The notes beneath the pieces are model-generated. The model ran no database searches and was not told the DNA's origin. It was given only the letters and a program-made list of their open reading frames with translations. This document shows positions 35,601-47,600 of a DNA stretch of 64,000 bases, in pieces. Numbering within the stretch: the first letter of the stretch is position 1; every line of letters starts with the position of its first letter. The translations under genes and the position numbers were made by a program. The stretch comes from Hybos culiciformis (Eukaryota > Arthropoda > Insecta > Diptera > Hybotidae), in assembly GCA_964007475.1 (NCBI GenBank), contig OZ023273.1, forward strand, positions 67,784,445-67,848,444, in the 5' to 3' direction.

Positions 35601-38600
35601 TATAATATTGCAAACTGAAAAAAATCAGAAAATTCATTTTAAAATCGGTAGTTAAGACAGAAATTTATTTTATGTTAGACATTATAACATTGCTGTGTTA
35701 AAAAGAGTACATTTACTTGGGGCTTAGACTGGATGGTTTCCGAAACTGGATGTACATTTACTTGGGGCTTAGACTGGATGGAAACCGAAGATTAAAACTA
35801 AAATTATTTTTGAATGTGTGCCTAAAATTTGTATAAAAGAAAATAATTTTCGTTTTAATCCGGACTAAAAATCTTGGTTAAATATTTGATTAATTTCTGT
35901 AAAAAAAAAATAAAAACTAAAAAAAAATAAAATAAATTCAAAAAATGTACACAAAAAAATGTTTTTTTGATTTTTGCTTAAATTTTAAAATAATAACTAC
36001 AGAACTTTGAAAATTGAAATTTGAAAAATACTTTTAAGCTAAATCTATGACATTTAATTGACAAATTTTTCTTTACTTTTTTTAGTCCGTTTTAATCTTC
36101 GATCGAAATCATCTAGTTTTAATCTTCGAAACCATCTAGTATAAACACTAGGTTACTTAATATAATTTAAATTACAATTACATGAATTAATAATAGATAT
36201 AATAATAACCATAGATTGGAAATATCGTTTTTTTCATACAAAAAATTAAAAAAAAAATAATAAGCTTTGAAAGATTTGAAAGCTATTTTTGAAATAAAAA
36301 ACGATATTTTTTTTTTATGTCCTGATTGTGTCCTTTTTATAGTTTATTTTTTTCATATTTTTTTTTAATTTTCTTATTTTAAATAATATAAAAAAATGGG
36401 TTTTTCTTACTGTGTATTGGGCTGTGTGACAAAAATATGGGAAGAAATTCTTATTCAGGTAAAAACCAAGAATGTTTTTTAATTTAAAAAATAATATTTC
36501 CTCTAAATTCAGATTTCCTAAAAAATAAGATCTTTTGAATAAATGGTTAAGCAGCGTATACCTAGGCAATAATGAACAAGTTATTGAGCTAAAAGCTTCT
36601 TGTAGGATATACCGTATTTTTATTTTTTATCGTAAATTATAGCAATCAGAAACTAAAATTAATTATTTGTATAAAAGTAACTATCACGTGATAGTTACAA
36701 TACGAAAAATAAAACGATATTTCCAATCTATGTTTATTATATCTTTTGAGTTAATATATAATTTTATTACTAAAATTTGTAACTAGTAGGCATATAATAA
36801 ACTTTTCATAATAAAAGTTTACTAATGTGTATTAAGTTTGAAAAATTTTTTTCTTTTTTATTATTTTGAGGTTTAGCTCGTAGCAATAAAATTATATATA
36901 GTTAATGGTAATTTAAATTATAAGTATAAAATAAATGTAATCTTTTTAATATATATGTACAATGTCTGCAATAAAATAAACAAATCTTATTTAAACAAAT
37001 TTTATTTAAGAAATATTTTTTTTTTATTAACGCACGTATTTTTTATAATTATGTATTATTTAAGTTATTAAAATGGTCATTCATAGAATCATAGATCATT
37101 ATGTTTGTAAATGTATATTGCAGGCATAAAATGTAGAAGATATAGAAGAATAGTGTTAAAATTTATAACATTTTGCTAAATTGACAAAAAATTAAAATTT
37201 AACCAAACCATTTACAGAATTTTTATTTAGATTAGGTGCTGTTATTAAACTATTACCTTATATATGTACTAGGGTTTCTGAACCGGTAAAACCGAATCCG
37301 AAAATCCACGGTTTTCTTCTCATGTATTCGAATCCGATATCCGCTAAAAGTATACGATATCCGTTAACTAATTTTTAATTTTTTTTTTTTAATTTGTTGC
37401 CTATAAAATTTCAAATTTCTTGAGCATTCAAATCCAATATTCGTTAAACGTAGGGTTTCTGAAACCGAATTACTCGAACTCGAATTCACCGAACCTTCAA
37501 CGTAAGATTCGGATTCGAAGTTCGGTTCCTGATTTGTCGAATCTAAAAATTCAAAAATTCAAAAATATTGTACTTACAAAATATTGTACAAGTGATTTAC
37601 TCTGTATAAAAATACTGGCAAACGTGCAGAAAATTTGCAAAATTGTTCAGAAAATTTGCAAAAAATTTTAACCGACTTCAACGGACTCTAAAAGAGCTTT
37701 TTCCGTTTCTGCCAATTTTTGCACCAAAATAAGGTCGAAATTATCTGATAAATCTTTAAATTCGTTGTTATTTTTAAAATTTTATTGCTTACGACAAAAG
37801 AAATAAATACTTTTTGTTCAATATTATATGCAATAAAATAAAATACTTAATTGAATTAAATATTAAAACAGAACTTATTACTTTAATAAAAAATTACTTT
37901 TAATAAAAATTTAACAAATTCGAAGGGTTCGAAGAATTTCGAAATTTAATACTCGGATTCGACGAACTTTATTTTCCCGAGTTTTCAGAAACTTTTATTT
38001 CGATAAATGTTAAGAAAACACGATATTCGTTAAACTTTTTCATCAAGCCAACATCTACGGATTCTGAGCGAGTATTTTCTGCACCAAAATTAGATCACGA
38101 TTATCTGATATAACGTTGAATGCGCTTGTATTTCTAAAATCGTTTTATTTAAAATTGAATAAAGATTTATAAAAATTCAATTCAAACATTATTTACTGTT
38201 TTCATTATATTCAAAATTTTTTTGATCGGTTATCCGATATCCGGCGGTTTTGAGAAATTCTAAACCGAATCCGACGCATATCAAAATACCGGATTTTCAG
38301 AAACCCCAATATGTACATAATGTTGATTATCGGCCTGTAACAACGTTTCAAGTAAAAATATTTAATTAAAATTAAGACTGTTAAAGAGTGTTAAAAAACG
38401 ACATTCTATATTGATTAACAACTTTGGTTACTTATATCTTTACATATTTACGTCGATATATACAATATACATATTTGAAGAAAGTGAAAACAGGAAGATG
38501 GTGAGTAGAACTGATATTGTGCCAACATAGTCAAGCCCGATTCAAGCTGATTCGGCGCCCTGTGCTGATTTTGAAAATTGCGCCCACAAGCATATAGTAT

Positions 38601-41600
38601 AAGTCATTTCCACATCACCATTGAGGTAGACTATACTAACGCGCTTTTTTTAACGAGGTATCCCCAGTAGGTCCAATGCTAGTCCTCAAATAAATATTCA
38701 TATACCAAAAAAATATTTACATATATACTATGTTGATTTTATTCTATGCTTAATTTTTATTTGCACACAGGCGCTCATGGTTGATTTTTTTCGGGGTAGA
38801 GTTTATTTGTGCACAGTAGCCAATTTCGAATGCATTTGCATTTTCTTGACTACAAATCGATTGGCGCCCTATTCGTTAGGCGCTCTGTGCAAGTGCACAT
38901 CATGCACATATAGCTGGACCGGCCCTGAACATAGTATTCCGACTATGAAATTTTTAATTAAAAACAAAATCAAAAGCTTTTGTATTACTACAGAAAAATC
39001 TGGAAAATTTTAAATTAAATGTTAAAATTTTAAAAGTTCAGCTTAAATTTTCGTTATTTAAAAATTTGGGAACCTATTGATTTATCTTTTTAAGATTTTC
39101 CTTAGTTATTTTATTTAATTTATTAAATATTTAAGAATATATATCTTAGTCGGACTAAGATTTGTGCGTTGGGAATTTATAATTGGTTCAAATTTTTCTA
39201 ACTACTAGTTGAGCAACTGATTAAAGTTTCGGCTGATCAAGAATATTTTGTAAAAGACATTATTTGAAGTTATATTAAATTATTATAATCTTATTTCAAA
39301 ATTATGATTGTACACTTTATGATTTCATTATTTAAGAATTCGATTTTATTTAAAGAAAAAAAAGATTTTTTTTTTCAAGACATCATCTGCATATTTATAA
39401 TATCTGCTTTTCTGATAATATTTTATGTAAATTCTATCACACTTATGCATTTATAATAAATCGTTTTCGAAACCAAATGCTAATCGACAAAACATCGACT
39501 TTTTTTAACGAATTTTATTTTGCTCTAAATTTTGGTACTACTGATGTAAATATTTTGTTTTTATAAACATATTTCAAATCAAAGAATAAAACATTAATTT
39601 AAAAATCTCAATAATATTATGTCTTTTTCGAATGGAAACAAGGGATACCAGAAAAAGTTGTTTTGAAAATCAACTGTTCTGAGACGATATAAAGTTTAAT
39701 ACTTTAATATAGAAATTTTAATTGTAATATAAACACAACTTTGAATGTAGTCTTTATTATTTTTAATTCATAAAATTTTGATACTTGAGGGATGAATCCC
39801 CATAGATTTGGAAAAGACAATTGGTATTGTTGTGATTAAAAACACTCAAGCAGAAAAAGGAAATAAATTATAATAAGAAAAATGTTTGGTAGGAAGTACA
39901 TAAAGTTTTAAGGCAAATGGTACTTTGTAATGATATTACGTTAATCTTGTGTCGCTGACGAACTTGTAAATAAAATGAAATGAATAAGTGAGTAAGTCAG
40001 AACTAATAATCTCTGTCAGAGATGGAAAATATATGAATTAAGAAAATAAAATTAATTCTTGTGGCGTGTTTTTGATTTTGTTGACAATGTAAAACAAACA
40101 ATGATCAAGTTGAAAAATTATATTTACACAGCAAAAGTGTTATTTTCCAAAATGACTGCAATTCATAAAAGAATAATTAAAAAAAAAAAACTTTTATAGC
40201 TTAAAAATATTTCTCCCAGATGTTTAAAAAAATTTATTATAAAATTTTAATTCCTAATTTTTTTTTTTTTTCCATAAAGATGCAATTCATTTTTAATTGA
40301 CGAATAAATTAAAAAGAAAAATCTGTGTTTTATTACAATTTTACTGCACATAAACGCTTCATGAAGCTATCATCCAAAATGGCTAAAATAGTGTTTCATA
40401 TAATTTTTTATTTTCGCTCTATACGTTTTGTGGAACATGTATACATCGAGTATACACCGAGTATGTTATATTTTTTAAATCAAATTATATGGGATATATG
40501 TACAATGTACATACATTAGATTCAAAATGTTTTTTTTATTTTTTTAATTCAATTTAAATTCTTTATCAAGTATAGAAGTTTCAGTTCTTAAAAGTTTACA
40601 CGACATACTCATACTGTATATGAAGAAATGAAATATTTAATATTCATTCATTCCGTCATTATTTCATAATTTATGTATTTTGCTAACTTTATCTAATCAA
40701 AAATTGAAAAGACATGATTCATTCAAATAATATTATACCAATATTCTTTTAGTCATTTCATAAAATGTAAGTTTGTCAAAATTAAAGCAAAAATTTCGAA
40801 AACAATTTTCTCTCCTATTTTTGTACATACATATATTTTACATGAAAAAATTTATTTGATTTGTAGTTCTAATGACAATTCTGTCAATTTTCATTTTCAA
40901 ATTTTTTTCATTCAGTTATAGTTATAGATTGACAGATCTATAATAAAGTCTCTGCACACTTTACGCGTAACATAAAGATAAATCACCACTTCCAATATAT
41001 ATTGAATTATATTAAAATAAACAGGCAAACATTTTTTTTAATGTTAATTCTCCGAAATTTTAAAATTTTCGATCAAATATGTAAATATTAAAAATTCTAG
41101 AACACTTTCCCCATTTTAATATATTTATAATATTAATTATAACATTAATGGAAAATTATAATAATTATATAATATCTGTATAGATAGCCAAAATTTTAGA
41201 AATATGAACAGGTATTAAGTGATAGTGCGTAATCATAGTTCATAAATTTTATTTTATAACATAAATTTTAGATATTGCCGCGTTTATTTACATTTTATAT
41301 TAAAGTATTTTCATATTAAATAAAATTCTCCCCAAATAAGAATAAAAGAGTGAGTAACCAGTAGAAATGTGAAGTGTGAGTAATATTCATTTAAATAATC
41401 TTGTTATATAAAATACTTTTATACTCATATGTATGTATATATATATATATATAAGAAAAACTAAGATACATTAGAGTGTATATTTGTAAAATATACATAG
41501 TGGGCAAAAATTCGGTGGAAAAATCACCCATAAAAGACAGAAGAAAAATTATGAATGAAACTACGTTATTTTCTAGGAAAATCGGTTTGAGTAAATAATA

Positions 41601-44600
41601 TTGTTAATTGAAGACCGAGAAAGAGAATAATTCTTAACAAAAAAAAACACTCAATTCAACTGAGACAAATTAAAAATTAACACACATTTCAGTTCGAAAT
41701 GGGAATCGAACCCACCACCGCACATGTCATAGGTAAACGTCAATATCACCATGACATGACATGACAAATACTGTACTTGAGCATATTCTCTATTGTGATT
41801 TTTTTTTTCAATCATTATTTTTTTTGTTTAAATTCTTACCTTAACTTGCGAACAAACAAACAAATAATAACACGCAAACTTTCAGTCCCTTTAATAGTAC
41901 GCGATTATTGTATTTTAAATAACTTGAGCGTTTAAACTTAATAATATTTAATTTAAAGCATACGGGAGGAAATTAAAAAAAGGAAAGCTTGTGTTCAAAA
42001 TTAATAAAAATAGCATTCAAAATTTAGATGAAGATACGATAGACTGAGATAAGCATACATTTTTTTTTTACATAATATAATTATGTGTATAACAGTGTCT
42101 AGTACTAAGTATTATATTATTCCTATAATTTTGTAAATATGTTGAATGCATATATACTACTGTGGGCAAAAAGTAAGGTGAATTTTGTTATAAAATGAAA
42201 AATCTTTATTTATTCTGTTTCATTGCCTTCAAAGTAATCCCTCTCCGACAAAACAAACTTCCGTTTTTTCCAATTCTCGAAACAGTTGCTAAATTCATTA
42301 TCTAGAATAGCGTTCAGTTCACGCAGCGATTCACGTTGATTCTCCTCTATGGAATCGAAATGGTGTCCTCGGAGTGGTCTTTTGAGTTTGTTTAATAGCC
42401 AGAAGTCACACGGAGCTAAATTAGGCGAATACGGTGGATGTTGAACGATATGTAGGCGAATACGATTGATGTTCAACGATGCACGATATGTTGAACAATA
42501 TGAGTTTTTGGCGAAACGAGTCACGAAGAACGAGTGCAGTATAAGACGGCGCATTATCGTAGTGCAAAAACCAAGAGTTGTCGTCCCATAATTCTGGCCT
42601 CTGTTTGCATAACGTTCAAATAATATTCCTTGTTGTAAGTTTGTCCGGGCGGAAGTAATTCATAATGCACCACACCCGCAAATTTTAAATTAAAAATTCA
42701 ACTTTCTTTTTGCCTACAGTAGTATGTAACCTAATAATAAAAAATTCGAATCATATTATACATTATTTATATACAAATTAGTAAATTCTATTTATAATAA
42801 TGATTTTAATTAATGAGTTTTTTTTATGGATGAAAAGCTTATATAATTAAAATGTAAGAAAAAAAAGTAATATTAAAATAAAACAACCAATTTTTTTTTT
42901 TTTTTTTTTTTTTTCAAATATTTGCAATTCTTTATTCAACCATATTTTCAAAATTTATTAATTTATCCAATATCATAATATTTATTTTATTATTTCTTAA
43001 ATAAATAATTATTCGGTTTCACCTTTACCAGGATTCACCTTACCGGGAATCTTTTCTTCATTCATATATGTATGTATAGTGAATGAGATAAATAGTGACG
43101 TTAACTGAATTATAGGTGCGCAAAGTGTAAGGATACAAGTAGTACACTTAGTTAGACATATAAATGAAAAATTTTGACATTAAAATATAATTTTAGCCAA
43201 TTTTAATTTTTTTTTATTATTATTATTATTAAGATATTACAAAAATTTACGGTCAACATAAAACAAATTTTCCGGGAAAAATTTAAAGAATTATATAAAA
43301 AGGAATTACTTAATTTCTTCTCACGGCGAAGTCAGCGAAATAATGATGAATAAAATGTAGTTCGAAATTAATGATTTAATTAAAAAAAAAAATTAATTTT
43401 AAATTTATGAATAAAAGGAACCAATAAGTATATATATAGATAAGTGCGAAAAAGGATTAGAAACATAAAATTTATTAAAAGGAAACATAATTTTTAGTTT
43501 TTTGTAATTTTTTTTTTTATTTATTTTAATTTTATTGTTTTTATTTTTGTCTTAAGATTAATCATAATAAAATAAAGAAGTAGTATTTTTTTTTTTTTTA
43601 ACTCAAGTATCTACTTATCGAATTGTACTTTAAATATTCAAATATTTGTTTTTTGTACAAATTCATAAAAATGAAAAAAAATTTCCTCACTTAAAAATTA
43701 ATAACAAATATTTGGGAGAAAATCAAAAAATTTTGTTCAAAAAACATTTTTTTTTTTTTTAAAGGATAAATTTATTTTTTAAAGTTATATATTGTTATTA
43801 TTATAAATTTCTTTTAAACAACATTTTAGATACAATAAAATTTTGAAAATTTTTTATGTTAAAGAAAAGCTTGCATTTTTCAAAGGAAAAAAAAAAAACT
43901 TTTATGATTTTATCCTTTTCCGCACTTACTTTTGTTTTTTGATTTTTTTTATTAAATAATGACAATAATATTATTCGCACATCTATTCTTTTAATAATAT
44001 GTGACAAATCATTTAACTGTCAATACCACATTAGAGCATTTGAATGTCATTTGACTATACTTAATAAATTTTTCATTATAAATAAAAGATATTATAAAGA
44101 TTTTTTTTAAAGGTAGTTCTAACAAATATGAATGATGACATCATGGTGTTGTTAGTTTTCAAATGACTTTTCTACTGAAAAATGTGGATTTTAAAAACGA
44201 AACAATATTATACATATGTTTTATACATTTACTTATTTAAACAAGTTATTAATAATTAAATTAAATGATTTTGATGGAAAATTATTCGAAAAAACTTTAA
44301 TCAAACAGAATAATAGTTAAAAGATATTAAAGATAATAAAATAAAATAAAATGCAAGCTCAACTTCTTTTGTACAAAAAAATTAATTCATTAAAAATTAC
44401 AAAGCTGTTTAACAAAGTTTTAACAAAAACATTTAACGAAAGATATAAGTATCTATTAATGGTTTTGAACTTTAAATTTTCCTCATCATATTGATATTAT
44501 GTATATAGCAAAATTAAGCAGTATTTAAATATTGAGATATTAAAATACATATTTTGCTATAATTATATTAATGAAGATATTCTCAAGAAAATTATATTGT

Positions 44601-47600
44601 TTGGAATTATTGTTGAAATTTCCATTTTCGCGTAAAAAAAAATTCATAAATTGTGAACATGTTTTATTGAAAAAGCCCCTTGATGAAAAAATGTTAAAAC
44701 ATATTCAAAATTTTACAAATTAATTAAGTGATTATTAAATGAAATAAATATTCCAACTTTTTAGTTATTTTCATGTAACTATATACTTATTAATCCCAGA
44801 ATTTTTTCCCAAATTTTTATGATTGAATAATATTCAAACCAATATGTCAATTATTTAGGAAAATAAAAATTTCTATCATGCCCTCAACCAGAAAAAAAAA
44901 TCTTCCATTAAAATTGGAATACTCATTATAGCCCCGAGTATTCAAAATATGTATGAGTCAAATTTTCAGGTTTTTAACCTAAAATTTAATATTGTTGAAA
45001 TATTGTATAATAAGTAGATATTATATTATAATTTAATTTAATTTTTTTCAGACCTTAAAATTTACAACTTGTTTTTTTTTTTTATTCAAATTTTATTTTA
45101 TAGTTTATTTTTATTATTTTTTTTGTGAATATTTCTTAGTTATTTTTTTTTTTTTGATATCATGTTGATGTTAAATTGTTGTGTATTCTTATCTTAATGA
45201 TCCTTACCGGGAATCTTTTCTTCTGGTTCGTATTCAAGTAATGGAACTGATGCACTTGGCTTATCTCTCAAATAGAGACCGTAACGTGATGGATATCTAA
45301 CATAATGAAAGTGAAAATTTTATCTGTTAGATATTTTATTTTAATAGGGTCTGAAAATAAGAACGTATCATAGAGCATGAAAATTGAAGATACAAATTCT
45401 AGCGAACAAATTATAACTTAATTTTTTTTTTTCAATTTTCAAAACTTAAAAATTGTGAAGAGAAGTATGTTTAGCATTTATTTGTTAAGTTAATAAATTT
45501 ATAGCTTTGGTACAGACTTTAATTTTTTCGTGTTTTAATACGGAATTAATTAATTTTTTAGATCAATTTGAGTCATTTGATTCATTTGATTCATATTTAT
45601 ACTAAGTGCACATCAAAACTTCTCAGAATTCAACTTTATTTTTAATAATCAACAAATTCAAATTTAATTAAAAAAAAAAATAGTTAAATAAATCCTACCT
45701 GCGCTCGATGTCTTGCATACGTTTTAAATGTTCATTCCATGCTCTTTCAACATCATAGTTGGCTGGAACTGAAAAAAGAGAGATTATAATTTTATTAAAT
45801 TTTCCAAAATTTATATTTTATTTTATGAACTTATAGCCTTTCACGAGATGGCTCTGCCAGCACCAAAAACCATTTCGTAAATACTACACAAATATGTAAA
45901 AACTAAAAATCGGAACTTTATTTTTCGTTTATTGTATAATATAATTCCAATTAGATAGTAATTTAAAATTTGCTTTTTTCAAATAATATAAATTTAATTT
46001 AATTTTTGAAATTACGAAATAACGAGTTGAGATTTTTAATTAAGGCATTTAAAATAAATATATATGTATGATAGATATAATAAAAATGTTGAACAATGCA
46101 AAAGTTTTATGAATTTTTAATTAAAAGCTTAGTAGTTACCCCAAAATAAGTGAACTAAATATTTATTTGTATATTCAGCAAAATAATTTTCAATGTTGAA
46201 AAGCATCAAAAAAATAATAATATTTTCATAAATGCAAATTTATATATGTATAAACATTTGGCAGATAATAATTAATCATATAGTTAAAAGCAAAATAAAA
46301 TTAAAAAAACAAATATTAATTATTTAATATAAGCAATTTTTATAAAAAGTTTTAACAACATTGATTTTAAATAATATTATATATACATATTTAATTTATG
46401 TAAATTGTGAATAATGCAGTTTGACTTAAATATTATAATTACCGACTCGATATGCCAAAAATCTTGTGCATCAAATTAAAATTTTTATTTAATATTCTTT
46501 AGACTCTAAACTTGTTTCTTTAATTTAGTTTTTAAGCGTACGAAAATTTAATTTTTATGATTTTTATTTCTTAAAATTTAGATACATCGAAGGTTCGCTT
46601 ATTTTTCTTTACTCTAATACGGAGCGGTAAAACAATTTTCGGATTAAATGCCGATCCAACACAAAAGCGAGTGTCCTTTTGACAAGGATTAGGGAACAAA
46701 AAAAAATTTTCCGGTTTTCTGTGAGCTGTATAAGGATTAGGTATACCAATTTCCATCAAATTGTGATCATATTTCAATTTCAGGTCGTAAAGGGTTAGTG
46801 CCTTATTTCAAGTTTTTGGATTAAGCTGAATCAAATTAGATATTCTTTTTTATTCCAAATTTTTAATTTTTAATTTAATTTTAAAGTTTACATTAAAAAA
46901 TATTATCTAAAATCAAAATTGCAAATAATTTGCCTGCAAAAAAAAAATTTTGTGATTAAAAATTTGTTAACATGCAAAAATAAGTTTTTTTAGAAATGAT
47001 TTTGCTATATATATATATAATATATTGAAAATAATATATAATAAAAAGGCGATTAAAAATGTTAAATATGGAAAATGTATTAAATATGAGAAAAGAAAAA
47101 TTTGTTTCATATAAAATATTACAATTTTAATTTTTTTTATCTTTTATCTAAAAACATTTTGTTACATTTTTTGGAGGGTAAAAAAAGTAACACATTCCCT
47201 TGATTTGTTTCTACAGAGTTATATAAATCAATTATTTATCTTTAATTAATGTTGGATCTTTATCTGTGTTTATGTTAATTTAATTACATAACTTTTCTTA
47301 TAGTATCTTCATTATCTTAAATTTTGTTTTTAAAGTATTGCGTACAGCTCTTTCAAAATAAATGACGCTAATATTATATTAATAGAAAATTTTTAATTTA
47401 GTTTTATTTCTTTTATATATATATCAAAAATAATCCATTTTATGGTTACTATCTTTAAATACGAATCCAATACACACATTTCGAGAGACTTTCTGACATT
47501 TAAACTAGCTTGTTAACGTATACAATAAGCATTAGTCTACGAATTATTGATTGTACATTGGATAAATACACATTTTGTTAAGAATTCAAAAGTCTAATTA

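Larger units (their letters stand above)
37270..38308 (+). mobile_element. hAT element with perfect 8-bp target duplication
   Basis: Ends tagggtttctgaa and inverse tggggtttctgaa, flanked by atatgtac on both sides (37262-37269, 38309-38316). An internal extra copy of the terminus (gtagggtttctgaaaccgaa) lies near 37449. Two remnants of the same transposase C-terminus are inside (37675-37806 and 38048-38172). A hAT origin is therefore supported by termini, duplication and protein. Confidence 0.9.

Noticed and set aside
36315..36569. 84-codon minus-strand open frame
   Set aside because: It is the antisense shadow of the plus-strand THAP-like remnant and AT-rich flank.
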